Source: Rhizobium sp. J15 (lineage in GTDB: Bacteria; Pseudomonadota; Alphaproteobacteria; Rhizobiales; Rhizobiaceae). From it: 50,649 nt of DNA. The DNA is taken from positions 1-50,649 of the forward strand of contig NZ_NWSX01000041.1 of the NCBI RefSeq assembly GCF_002531825.1. The letters run 5' to 3'. Positions within the stretch are counted from its first letter, which is position 1. Every line of letters starts with the position of its first letter. Both the position numbers and the translations under genes were made by a program. The notes beneath the pieces were generated by a model. The model had not been told where the DNA came from, did no database searches, and saw nothing but the letters and a program-made list of their open reading frames with translations. Shown piece by piece: positions 7,588 to 15,757 of this stretch.

Positions 7588-8811
7588 CTATTGCTGCGCG
7601 AGGCTCTGGATGGACTCCATGGTCTGCTTGGCGTCGGCGCTGCCGCCGAAGGCGGGCGGGAAATACTGGTTGAACAGGTTTTCCACCGCCGCCCAGTTGT
7701 TGGTGATCACATAGGGCACCGAATGCGCCAGCGAATAGTCGAGCGCCTCGCCGCCATTGGTGATGTCCTTGGCCGCCACCTTGTACCAGGAGGATTGCGA
7801 GGCCGTGCGGGCCGGAAGCGCGCGGCCCTGTTCGGCGAGATATTGCAGCGCCTCAGGGCTGGTCAGCACCTGGATCGCCTTCCAGGCCGCATCCTTGTTC
7901 TTGCTCGTCGTGGCGATGCCGAAACCGGAGCCCGCCGTGACTGCGGCAAGGTCCTTGTCGTCCTCACGCGGCAGGGTGGTGAGGCCGATCTTGAACTTCG
8001 CCTTGTCCTTCATACCGATGATCGACCAGGGACCATCGACATACATGGCGACATTGCCCGAATTGAACCGGCCCTGGATGACCGTGCCGGCATCGGCGCT
8101 CGACGGCACCAGCGGCGCGATCTTATCCTTGGCGGCAAAGCCGATCACCCGGTCGGCGGCGGCGACGGCGCTCTGATTGGTAAGGTCGAGCTCTCCTGAA
8201 TCATTGACATATTTGTCGCCCCAGGCCGAAGCGAGCACCGAATAGTTCTGCGGCGTGATGCCGAAGCCGTATTTGCCGTCCTTGGTCAACTTCTTGGCAG
8301 CGTCGGTAAACTCCGCAAGCGTCCAGCCCGGCTTCGGCAGCGGAACGCCGGCGGCTTCCAGCGCATCCTGGTTATAGTAGATAACCCACGGGCCGACGTC
8401 ATAGGGCAGGCCGTAGAGCCGCTTGTCGACCGACATGCCGCCGATGATCGAGGGCGTAAAAGCGCCGACATCGAACTTGTCGGCGGCGATCCGGTCGTTC
8501 AGCGGCTCGAGCAGCGAATAGAAATTCGGCATGCGCAGCGACTGCATGGAAACGATGTCGGCGAGCTGGCCCGACGCCGCCAGCACCGGCAGGCGGGTCC
8601 AATAATCGACCCAGCCGGTTGTCGTCAGCGTCACCTTGATGTCGGGATATTTGGCGGTGACCATGTCGGCCAGGTGCTGCCAGCCCTTGGTGTCGGCATC
8701 GGAACCGGTCCACATCTGCCAGGTCAGGTTGATCTGCTCGGCCGATGCCGTTGTGGCAAAGAGGCTGCCGCCGATTGCGGCAAGCAAAAGCGTTTTCTTC
8801 AGAACCTTCAT
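7588..8811 (-). CDS. ABC transporter sugar-binding protein (family 1)
   Basis: 407 aa. It is a periplasmic solute-binding protein of the maltose-binding superfamily. The signal peptide MKVLKKTLLLAAIGGSLFAT is cut near TASA-E. The mature part starts QINLTWQMWTGSDADTKGW, then has WPLYYN-type hinge sequence (LPYDVGPWVIYYNQDALEAAG) and a C-terminal WKAIQVLTSPEALQYL, all typical of oligosaccharide-binding proteins. The ATG at 8811 has GGAGGAG six bases upstream. It lies 49 bases after the fucosidase gene and precedes two permeases, so it probably captures a fucose-containing oligosaccharide. The ligand is inferred only from the neighbour enzyme. Confidence 0.92.
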   Translation of the reverse strand: MKVLKKTLLLAAIGGSLFATTASAEQINLTWQMWTGSDADTKGWQHLADMVTAKYPDIKVTLTTTGWVDYWTRLPVLAASGQLADIVSMQSLRMPNFYSLLEPLNDRIAADKFDVGAFTPSIIGGMSVDKRLYGLPYDVGPWVIYYNQDALEAAGVPLPKPGWTLAEFTDAAKKLTKDGKYGFGITPQNYSVLASAWGDKYVNDSGELDLTNQSAVAAADRVIGFAAKDKIAPLVPSSADAGTVIQGRFNSGNVAMYVDGPWSIIGMKDKAKFKIGLTTLPREDDKDLAAVTAGSGFGIATTSKNKDAAWKAIQVLTSPEALQYLAEQGRALPARTASQSSWYKVAAKDITNGGEALDYSLAHSVPYVITNNWAAVENLFNQYFPPAFGGSADAKQTMESIQSLAQQ

Positions 8812-8860
8812 GGGTTTCTCCTCCCTCCATGACGCAATGAACACGCGAGTGCGACCGAGT

Positions 8861-10183
8861 TCACGCCTTGAGGACGATCTCGATCACCGGGACGGTAACG
8901 TCGGGTCGCCGGACCGGCAGTTCGAGCGTGATCATGCCCTCCGGCACCATCACGCCGATATTGGAATCGACTTCCTTCGTCTGGCTGAGCCAGCGCACTT
9001 CGCTGGCATCTTGCAGGAACTGCGCATAGGCGATCCTGTCGGCGAGGCCCTCGATATGAATGTGGCGGTAGGGCCAGTTATAGACATGCAGATAGAGGCG
9101 GTTGCCGCGCTGGGTGTAGCGGCAGCCGGCCGGCACCGGAAATTTGGAGGGACCGGCGCCGTAGATCGAGCGACCATTGACCTCCATCCAGTTCTGGTAG
9201 ACCTCGAGCGCGGCGATGGCGCGGGCGTCGAAGGTGCCGCGGCCGGTCGGGCCGACATTCATCAGGAGGTTGCCGCCGAGCGCCACGGAATCGATCAGCA
9301 GCTGGATGATCTGCTCCGGGCTCTTCCAGCTGTCCTCGTCGCGGTGATAACCCCAGGAGCCGCTGAAGGTGTGGCAGGCTTCCCAGAGCACGCCCTGGCT
9401 GGCGATGGCGGGCGCCACGCGCGGCGTATACTGCTCTGGCGTCGTCACGTCGGGCAGCTTGCCCGGCGGCAGGTCGAGGCGGTTGTTGACGATGATTTCG
9501 GGCTGCAGGTCACGAACCAGTTCGAGCAGCCGCTCGCTCTCCCAGTCGGCGCGTCCCTTGCCGGGCAGGCCGCGATATTCGCGCCCGGGATAGCTGAAAT
9601 CGAACCAGATGATGTCGATGCGGCCGAAGCCGGTCAGAAGCTCGCGCACCTGGTCGCGCATATAGGCGGCGTAATTGGCGATGTTGCGCCCTGAATTCAG
9701 CGCCTCGGCGTCGGGATGGTTGCGCAGGGGGTGATGGACGTCGATCGGAAAGTCGGGATGGTGCCAGTCGAGCAGCGAATAGTAGAAGCCAATCTTCAGC
9801 CCCTCGGCGCGGAAAGCCTCGACCAGCGGCGTCAGCAGATCCTTGCCGCAGGGCGTGTTCGGCGCCTTGTAATCGGTGACCTTGCTGTCCCACAGGCAGA
9901 AGCCTTCATGATGCTTGGTCGTCACCACGACATATTTCATGCCGGCGAGCCGGGCACGGCGCGCCCACGCCTTGGGATCGTAGAGATCGGGATCGAAATT
10001 CTCGAAATAGCGCTGGTAATGGTCGTCGTTCAGCTCTTCGCGGTTCTTCAACCACTCATGCCGCGCCCCGAGCGCATAAAGGCCCCAATGGATGAACATG
10101 CCAAGGCGATCATGGCTGAACCAGGCGTGCTTGCCCGCCCCTCCCGATACAGGATTTTCCGGCTGGCTTTCCGAACTCGTCAC
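8861..10183 (-). CDS. Alpha-L-fucosidase, GH29 family
   Basis: 440 aa. It hydrolyses terminal alpha-L-fucose from glycans with a retaining mechanism. Family signatures are MFIHWGLYALGARHEWL near residue 29, YVVVTTKHHEGFCLWDS near 84, and IDIIWFDFSYPG near 189, in which Asp195 fits the catalytic nucleophile. The C-terminal part is a short beta-sandwich. No signal peptide is visible at the N-terminus, so the enzyme should work in the cytoplasm after uptake. It is the first gene of the operon with the sugar importer, and it starts opposite the LacI regulator gene with two palindromic operators between. No fucose dehydrogenase, aldolase or fuconate dehydratase gene occurs nearby, so free fucose must be handled elsewhere. 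Confidence 0.93.
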   Translation of the reverse strand: MTSSESQPENPVSGGAGKHAWFSHDRLGMFIHWGLYALGARHEWLKNREELNDDHYQRYFENFDPDLYDPKAWARRARLAGMKYVVVTTKHHEGFCLWDSKVTDYKAPNTPCGKDLLTPLVEAFRAEGLKIGFYYSLLDWHHPDFPIDVHHPLRNHPDAEALNSGRNIANYAAYMRDQVRELLTGFGRIDIIWFDFSYPGREYRGLPGKGRADWESERLLELVRDLQPEIIVNNRLDLPPGKLPDVTTPEQYTPRVAPAIASQGVLWEACHTFSGSWGYHRDEDSWKSPEQIIQLLIDSVALGGNLLMNVGPTGRGTFDARAIAALEVYQNWMEVNGRSIYGAGPSKFPVPAGCRYTQRGNRLYLHVYNWPYRHIHIEGLADRIAYAQFLQDASEVRWLSQTKEVDSNIGVMVPEGMITLELPVRRPDVTVPVIEIVLKA

Positions 10184-10220
10184 AGGTTTCTCCTCCCTGT
10201 TTTCCGGCTCGACATCATAT

Positions 10221-10232
10221 CGAACCGGTTCG
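10221..10232. promoter_or_regulatory. LacI-type operator O1 (CGAACCGGTTCG)
   Basis: A perfect 12-base palindrome with the central CG step typical of LacI-family operators, 38 bases upstream of the fucosidase start. Its core recurs at 10374-10383. Binding by the LacI protein encoded at 10391 is inferred. Confidence 0.75.
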
Positions 10233-10373
10233 GTGGCTGATCATCTTGCTTGATACCGTGCCTGTCAAGCTGAAATTCGGAAATCGTGAAACCCATTGTA
10301 TTGGCACACATTCTGGCTAATCATGGAGGATAAGTTGCGCAGACGGAAGAAATCTGACAAAAGGAAAGCTTTA

Positions 10374-10383
10374 GAACCGGTTC
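10374..10383. promoter_or_regulatory. LacI-type operator O2 (GAACCGGTTC)
   Basis: The second copy of the same palindrome, seven bases before the lacI-type ATG, over its ribosome-binding region. The centres of the two sites are 152 bases apart. This suits both auto-repression and looping across the divergent promoters. Confidence 0.75.
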
Positions 10384-10390
10384 GATAGAC

Positions 10391-11398
10391 ATGACGACCA
10401 TACGAGATGTCGCGCGCCTGGCGGGAGTTTCGATCTCGACCGTCTCGCTCGCGCTCAACAGCCCGAAGCGGGTCGGCGCCGAGACGCTGGACCGCATCCA
10501 GCAAGCGATCAAATCGACCGGCTACCGCATCGATCCGGTGGCCCAGACGCTGGCGCGCGGGCGCAGCTCGCTCATCGGTTTCGTGTCCGCCAATCTCGGC
10601 AACATGTTCTTCGGCGACATCCGCCGCGAGATCGAGCACCATGCGCTCGACCACGGCTATTTCGTCCTGATCGCCGACTCTTCCGGCAGGGCCGATCTCG
10701 AACGGGCGCTGCTGGAGCGGATGGAAGCCCAGAAGATCGCCGGCATCGCGCTGGCGACCAACGGCCACGGCGAGGAATACGCGGCGTTCCTGCGCGACTT
10801 CAAGACGCCGATCGTGATGTTCGACCAGAAGGTTGAGGGTGCCGAGCGCGATTTCGTCGGCTCCGACAATCCGCTGACGACGACCATCCTGACCGAGCAC
10901 CTGCTGCAACTCGGCCACCGGCGCATCGCCTTCATCTCCGGCCCGAGCGGCCTGCACACCGCCGACGAACGCCTGAAGGGCTTCATGGATACGATGGCGG
11001 CCGCCGGCGTCGATGTCGATCCTTCGCTGGTCACCGAAGGCGGCTATACCAGGACGGGCGGCCATACGCAGGCGATGCGGCTGCTCACCCGCCGCGACCG
11101 GCCGACCGCCATCATCGGCGCCAACAACATGATGGGGCTCGCGACGCTGCAGGTGATGCAGGAGATGGGTTTCCGCTGCCCTGAGGACGTGTCGCTGGCG
11201 ATGGTCGACGACGTGCCCTGGAGCAACGTCATCACGCCGCGCATCACCATGGTGGTGCAGGATGCGCAGAAGCTCGGCGAACTGGCGGCGCAGCGGCTAC
11301 TGGCAAGAATCTCAGGCCCCGAAGCCGCCGCCGAGCCGCCGCGGGATTTCATTCTGACGCCGAGATTCGTGCGGGGGGAGTCGACCAGGCGGCTGTAA
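10391..11398 (+). CDS. LacI-family repressor of the fucosidase/ABC operon
   Basis: 335 aa. The N-terminal helix-turn-helix and hinge are clear (TIRDVARLAGVSISTVSLALN, residues 3-23, then GYRIDPVAQTLARGRS). A periplasmic-binding-like effector domain follows (LIGFVSANLGNMFFGDIRREIE, RRIAFISGPSGLHTADERL, PTAIIGANNMMGLATLQVM). The effector is probably fucose or a fucosylated sugar, by context only. It is divergent from the fucosidase operon, and both its own start and the operon promoter carry the same palindrome. Confidence 0.93.
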   Translation: MTTIRDVARLAGVSISTVSLALNSPKRVGAETLDRIQQAIKSTGYRIDPVAQTLARGRSSLIGFVSANLGNMFFGDIRREIEHHALDHGYFVLIADSSGRADLERALLERMEAQKIAGIALATNGHGEEYAAFLRDFKTPIVMFDQKVEGAERDFVGSDNPLTTTILTEHLLQLGHRRIAFISGPSGLHTADERLKGFMDTMAAAGVDVDPSLVTEGGYTRTGGHTQAMRLLTRRDRPTAIIGANNMMGLATLQVMQEMGFRCPEDVSLAMVDDVPWSNVITPRITMVVQDAQKLGELAAQRLLARISGPEAAAEPPRDFILTPRFVRGESTRRL

Positions 11399-11408
11399 AG
11401 GCGCTTGC

Positions 11409-11594
11409 CTAAACTTCCTCACGAGGCAAGGGAAGAGGCCGATCATCATCGAGGCTATCAGCCCATGCTCGCATCAACCCGTGATCGACAGTCCTGCCCT
11501 CGTCCACATCAACCAGTGCCTCAAGGGTCAAACTCCGACGCTTCTCCTGAGCAAGCGACAGCGGAACATGTTCAGTCGGGATTCTGGTTTCCAT
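11409..11594 (-). pseudogene. CopG-type antitoxin remnant with internal deletion
   Basis: 61 aa, still an open frame, starting METRIPTEHVPLSLAQ and ending VDHGLMRAWADSLDDDRPL. Both ends match, as I recall it, a ribbon-helix-helix antitoxin family of about 90 residues common in proteobacteria. In that family the two ends are separated by about 28 residues that form the DNA-binding ribbon-helix-helix. Here the ends join directly at LAQ-EKRRSLTLEAL, so the DNA-binding core seems to have been lost by an in-frame deletion. No RelE/ParE-like toxin gene lies next to it; the lacI-type gene ends only 10 bases away on the other strand. It could alternatively be a short natural variant. Confidence 0.5.
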
Positions 11595-11798
11595 CGAAGC
11601 TCTCTTATCGACCATCGCAATCATAGCGAATAACTTACATTCATATATGACGGCGCCGCCCTACCGCCAAAATCGGCAAGCGCCGCAACCGCGCATCCAT
11701 TGAAAGCGCGCAAGATTTGTCATACATGTGTGATGAATCGTAATTTCGGAATGTCGCAGGTTCGGCATCCGGATCGAAGCCGATGCGGGGGTCGAGGC

Positions 11799-12533
11799 GT
11801 GGCTATTCAGGGGAAGGATCGCAGCAGGGGTTCGGGGTCGCTGGTTTCACAGGTCGGCGAAAGCCTTCGCCAAGCGATCCTCAGCGGCCAGTACGCCGCC
11901 GGCGACAAGCTTCCGAGCGAGCATGAACTGACCGAAACCCACAGCGTCAGCCGGACCGTGGTGCGTGAGGCGGTGGCAGCCCTTCGCTCCGACGGGCTGG
12001 TCGAGGTGCGCCAGGGCGCGGGCATCTTCGTGATCAGCCCCGACCCGGCGCTGTCGGGCCGGAAAGTCGACAAGGCCCGCGTCGCCTCCGATCTGGAAGT
12101 GCTCGAAATCCGCACGCCCGTCGAAATCGAGGCAGCCGGACTTGCCGCGCTCCGCCGTTCGCCGGCGCAGGAGGAGGCGATCTTCGAATGCCACCGGAAA
12201 ATCCTCCATTGCATCGAGACGGACCAATCCATCCGCGAGGCGGACCTGGAACTCCATGTCGCCATCGCCGAGGCGACGAACAATCCGTTGTTCAAGCACT
12301 TCCTGGAATCCCAGGGCTCGGCGATCATCCCGCAGTCGCGGCTCGTCCCGGAAACCAGAACCGCCGAGCAGACCGCCTACCGCAAGCTGATCCATCGCGA
12401 ACATGAAGCGATCATCGTCGCGATCTCCGACAGGGACGATCAGGCGGCGCGCAACGCCATGCGCGAGCATCTGGTCGGCAGCCAGGCGCGATATCGCAAC
12501 CTGCTGAAGGATCTGCGCAGCTTTACAGGCTGA
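11799..12533 (+). CDS. GntR-family regulator, FadR subgroup
   Basis: About 244 aa from the GTG at 11799, which has a G-rich stretch just upstream; an ATG at 11751 is also possible. The winged helix is clear: LRQAILSGQYAAGDKLPSE, then HSVSRTVVREAVAALRSDG and VEVRQGAGIFV. The C-terminal all-helical FCD domain carries the metal-site residues typical of this group (ELHVAIAEATNNPLF, and HEAIIVAISDRD followed by AMREHL). Members usually control uptake or breakdown of organic acids, amino acids or sugar acids. It reads toward the ABC importer at 12782 and lies 248 bases upstream of it, so it is the best candidate regulator of that operon. Confidence 0.9.
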   Translation: MAIQGKDRSRGSGSLVSQVGESLRQAILSGQYAAGDKLPSEHELTETHSVSRTVVREAVAALRSDGLVEVRQGAGIFVISPDPALSGRKVDKARVASDLEVLEIRTPVEIEAAGLAALRRSPAQEEAIFECHRKILHCIETDQSIREADLELHVAIAEATNNPLFKHFLESQGSAIIPQSRLVPETRTAEQTAYRKLIHREHEAIIVAISDRDDQAARNAMREHLVGSQARYRNLLKDLRSFTG

Positions 12534-12652
12534 GGCCGGCGGGAAGCGCCGCAAGCCCATCCGGCCGCAGCAAGCAAATCTGCTGGCCGATTGCGTCATC
12601 ACGTCTATTGTAGGGCTGCTGCGCGCCCTGTCCGTATGCGGCATGGACGGAC

Positions 12653-12763
12653 GGTTTACCCGTCTGCGGCTGAAAGCTAGTTGAAAGCTTCGACGTCATA
12701 GGAAAGGGCAGCATCGTGGAGGAGACACGGGTCAAAGGTGGCGAGACGACGATGCGGGTAAAC
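12653..12763. promoter_or_regulatory. Paired 10-mers GGTTTACCCG / CGGGTAAACC
   Basis: The 10-mer at 12653-12662 returns as its exact reverse complement at 12754-12763, with centres 101 bases apart, in the leader before the binding-protein gene. The second copy ends three bases before the AGGAGGAG ribosome-binding site at 12767. They could be two sites for the upstream GntR regulator, or a chance pair. Confidence 0.35.
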
Positions 12764-12781
12764 CACTAGGAGGAGTTTTCC

Positions 12782-13795
12782 ATGCGTTCTTCACGCAGCC
12801 TTTTTCACACCGTCGCTTTTTCCGTCCTGTTGACCGCAGCATCCTTTGCTACGACAGCCGCCCATGCAGCCGACAAGATCACCATCATGGTCGGCGGCTA
12901 TGAAAAGCAGATCTATCTGCCCGCCAAGCTCGCCGAATCCCTCGGCTACTTCAAGGACGAGGGTCTCGATGTCGAGCTTCTGAACGAAGCCGCCGGCGTC
13001 GATGCCGAAAACCAGCTGCTGGCTGGCGCTGTCCAGGGCGTCGTCGGCTTCTACGACCACTGTGTGGACCTGCAGGCCAAGGGCAAGTTCGTCGAATCCA
13101 TCGTCCAGTTCAGCCAGGCGCCGGGCGAGGTCGAGATGGTGTCGAGCAAGCATCCGGAGATCAAGTCGCCAGCCGACTTCAAGGGCAAGAGCCTCGGCGT
13201 CACCGGTCTCGGCTCCTCGACCAATTTCCTGACCCTTTACATGGCCTCCAAGGCCGGCCTGAAGCCCGGCGATGTCGTCACCATTCCCGTCGGCGCCGGC
13301 GGCACCTTCATCGCCGCCATGCAGCAGGATCAGATCCAGGCCGGCATGACGACGGAGCCGACGATCTCGCGCATGATCAAGACAGGAGAAGCGAGCGTTC
13401 TCGTCGACATGCGCACGGTCGAAGCGACCCGTCAGGCGCTCGGCGGCACCTATCCGGCCGCATCGCTCTACATGGAAACGTCCTGGGTCGATGAACACAA
13501 GGAAGAGGCGCAGAAGCTCGCCAACGCCTTCGTCAAGACGCTGAAATACATCGACACGCATTCGGCCGCCGAAATCGCCGACAAGATGCCGAAGGATTTC
13601 TACGTCGGCGACAAGGACGGCTACATCAAGGCTCTCGAAGAGGGCAAGGGCATGTTCACGCCCGATGGCGTCATGCCGGAAGACGGTCCGAAGACCGTGC
13701 TTGCCGTGCTCTCGGAGTTCTCCAAGAACGTCAAGGGCAAGCAGATCGACCTTTCCAAGACCTACACGACGGAATTCGTCAAGAACGTCCAGTAA
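12782..13795 (+). CDS. ABC transporter substrate-binding protein, NMT1/SsuA type
   Basis: 337 aa. It is a periplasmic binding protein of the nitrate/sulfonate/thiamine-precursor superfamily. A signal peptide spans residues 1-29 (ending AAHA-AD). Typical stretches are ITIMVGGYEKQIYLPAKLAE, then GYFKDEGLDVELLN, then GVTGLGSSTNFLTLYMASKA. AGGAGGAG lies six bases before the ATG. It is followed by a strong hairpin and then by the ATPase and permease of the same importer. The ligand cannot be told: the superfamily binds sulfonates, nitrate, pyrimidines, aromatics and more. Confidence 0.9.
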   Translation: MRSSRSLFHTVAFSVLLTAASFATTAAHAADKITIMVGGYEKQIYLPAKLAESLGYFKDEGLDVELLNEAAGVDAENQLLAGAVQGVVGFYDHCVDLQAKGKFVESIVQFSQAPGEVEMVSSKHPEIKSPADFKGKSLGVTGLGSSTNFLTLYMASKAGLKPGDVVTIPVGAGGTFIAAMQQDQIQAGMTTEPTISRMIKTGEASVLVDMRTVEATRQALGGTYPAASLYMETSWVDEHKEEAQKLANAFVKTLKYIDTHSAAEIADKMPKDFYVGDKDGYIKALEEGKGMFTPDGVMPEDGPKTVLAVLSEFSKNVKGKQIDLSKTYTTEFVKNVQ

Positions 13796-13804
13796 GTCAG
13801 CCGC

Positions 13805-13833
13805 GCCGCTCCCGGCTCCCAAGCGGGAGCGGC
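13805..13833 (+). terminator. Intercistronic hairpin after binding-protein gene
   Basis: GCCGCTCCCG and CGGGAGCGGC form a perfect 10-bp stem with a nine-base loop, nine bases after the stop codon. No T-run follows, so it probably protects the binding-protein mRNA end or causes partial termination before the ATPase gene. Confidence 0.7.
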
Positions 13834-13889
13834 CTCCGTTCGATCATGGGCATTGCGTGCGCGCCCTCAAGCACGCCTCAGGTATCACC

Positions 13890-14708
13890 ATGCAACAGGA
13901 CAACAAACAGGTCCCGGCGATCGAGCTGATCAATGTCAGCCGCCGCTTCGTCTCGCCGACCGGCAAGTCGCTCACTGCGCTGCGGGATTTCAACATGACG
14001 GTCGCCCGCGGCGAGTTCGTCGCCGTCGTCGGCCCCACCGGATGCGGCAAGTCGACGACACTCAATCTCGTGACGGGGCTCGCGCGCCCCTCCGCCGGCG
14101 AAGTCCGCCTGATGGGCGGGTCGATCACCGGCATCGACCCGCGCGTCGGCTTCGCGTTCCAGACCGACGCGCTCTTTCCCTGGAAGAACGTCATCGACAA
14201 CGTCATGGCCGGGCCGCTGTTCCGCGGCAAGCCGCGCGCCGAGGCGGAAAAGAGCGCCCGCGACTGGCTGGCGCGCGTCGGCCTGTCGAAGTTTCTGCAC
14301 CACTACCCCCATCAGCTCTCCGGCGGCATGCGCAAGCGCGTCTCGCTGGCCCAGACTTTCATCAATGAGCCTGAAATCCTGCTGATGGACGAGCCGTTCT
14401 CGGCGCTCGACGTGCAGACCCGCACCGTCATGCACGAGGAGCTTCTCAAGCTCTGGGCAGAGCGCAAGGCTTCGGTGGTGTTCGTCACCCACGACCTCGA
14501 AGAGGCGGTGGCGCTTGCCGACAAGGTCTATGTGCTGACCGCCGGCCCGGCCACGGTCAAGTCGGTCTACACGATCGACCTTCCCCGCCCACGCGTCGTG
14601 TCGGAGATCCGTTACGAGCAGAGCTTCATCGATTACTGCAAGACGATCTGGGAAGACCTGCGCGAAGAGGTCGAGACCAGCTACCGCCGCGCAAGCGAAG
14701 CGGCCTGA
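13890..14708 (+). CDS. ABC transporter ATP-binding protein, NitT/TauT type
   Basis: 272 aa. It has Walker A GPTGCGKST, the Q-loop in VGFAFQTDALFPWKNV, signature LSGGMRKRV, Walker B ILLMDEPFSALD and the switch histidine in VVFVTHDLEEA. The LFPWKN stretch and the MRK signature variant are typical of TauB/SsuB/NrtD-like ATPases. The ATG at 13890 has AGG seven bases before it and opens the protein just ahead of its first strand (AIELINVSRRF). It powers the permease encoded 12 bases downstream. Confidence 0.92.
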   Translation: MQQDNKQVPAIELINVSRRFVSPTGKSLTALRDFNMTVARGEFVAVVGPTGCGKSTTLNLVTGLARPSAGEVRLMGGSITGIDPRVGFAFQTDALFPWKNVIDNVMAGPLFRGKPRAEAEKSARDWLARVGLSKFLHHYPHQLSGGMRKRVSLAQTFINEPEILLMDEPFSALDVQTRTVMHEELLKLWAERKASVVFVTHDLEEAVALADKVYVLTAGPATVKSVYTIDLPRPRVVSEIRYEQSFIDYCKTIWEDLREEVETSYRRASEAA

Positions 14709-14720
14709 CGGGAGGAAATC

Positions 14721-15602
14721 ATGGCACACATCACGCTCGAGGCCGGTTCGGCCGCTCTCTTTCGCCCGGGCACATCGGATGCCGAAATCGAAGCCTCCGC
14801 ACTGAAGGCGATGCGCCGGCGCAACGCGCTGGTGCGGTTCTGGCAGATCGCCATCCTGGTCTTCGTGATCGGCATGTGGGAGCTCGCTTCCAACATGCAG
14901 TGGATCGACCCGTTCTTCTATTCGAGCCCGAGCGGCGTTCTCGAGCGCCTTTACGAATGGGCGACGGAGGGCACCACCGAAGGATCGCTCTGGTACAATC
15001 TCTGGGTGACGATGGAGGAGGCGCTGATCGGCTTCTTCGCCGGCTCGATCACCGGCGTCTTCGTCGGCATCGGCCTCGGCCGCAACCGCTTCCTGTCGGA
15101 TATCTTTTCCGTCTACATCAAGGCGATCAACTCGATCCCGCGCGTCGTCCTCGCCCCGATCTTCATCATGATCATGGGCCTCGGCCTGCCGTCCAAGGTC
15201 GCGCTCGCCTTCATCATGGTGTTCTTCGTCGTCTTTGCCAACGCCTTCCAGGGCGTGCGCGAGGCCGACCGCAACATGATCGCCAATGCCCGCATCCTCG
15301 GCGCCTCGGACTGGCAGGTGACCCGCACGGTGGTCATTCCCTCGGCGATGAGCTGGATCTTCGCGAGCCTGCACGTCTCCTTCGGCTTTGCGATCATCGG
15401 CGCCATCGTCGGCGAATTCGTCGGCGCCCGCTTCGGCATCGGCCAGCTCATCTCGATCGCCAAGGGCACGTTCGACGCAGCCGGCATGTTCGCGGCAATC
15501 CTGCTCGTCATGGTCGTCACACTCGTTGCCGAATACATCATGACGCTGATCGAGAACCGCCTGGCGAAGTGGCGGCCGCAGCAGCACCTCGATACGCAAT
15601 AA
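14721..15602 (+). CDS. ABC transporter permease, SsuC/TauC type
   Basis: 293 aa. It is an inner-membrane permease of the BPD_transp_1 class with about six transmembrane segments; the first is near residues 41-57. The cytoplasmic coupling loop is EADRNMIANARILGASDWQ, matching the EAA-like loop of nitrate/taurine importers. GGAGG lies in the 12-base gap after the ATPase gene. It is the last gene of the operon, followed 34 bases later by a terminator hairpin. Confidence 0.92.
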   Translation: MAHITLEAGSAALFRPGTSDAEIEASALKAMRRRNALVRFWQIAILVFVIGMWELASNMQWIDPFFYSSPSGVLERLYEWATEGTTEGSLWYNLWVTMEEALIGFFAGSITGVFVGIGLGRNRFLSDIFSVYIKAINSIPRVVLAPIFIMIMGLGLPSKVALAFIMVFFVVFANAFQGVREADRNMIANARILGASDWQVTRTVVIPSAMSWIFASLHVSFGFAIIGAIVGEFVGARFGIGQLISIAKGTFDAAGMFAAILLVMVVTLVAEYIMTLIENRLAKWRPQQHLDTQ

Positions 15603-15635
15603 TCGGATCTGCTTCCTCCCAAGGCAGATCAAGGG

Positions 15636-15667
15636 AAGGCCGGGTGTGAAGCCCGGCCTTTTCGTTT
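15636..15667 (+). terminator. Rho-independent terminator of the NMT1-type ABC operon
   Basis: AAGGCCGGG and CCCGGCCTT form a perfect 9-bp stem with a seven-base loop, and the T-rich tail TTTTCGTTT includes the end of the stem. It closes the transcript of the importer genes. Confidence 0.88.
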
Positions 15668-15757
15668 GATGGCAAATTCAGGCCACCCCCCTTTCGTCAT
15701 GCTCGGCCGGTTAAGGCTGACAACTGCCCCTCATCAAACTGGGGCCGAGCGCCCGAT

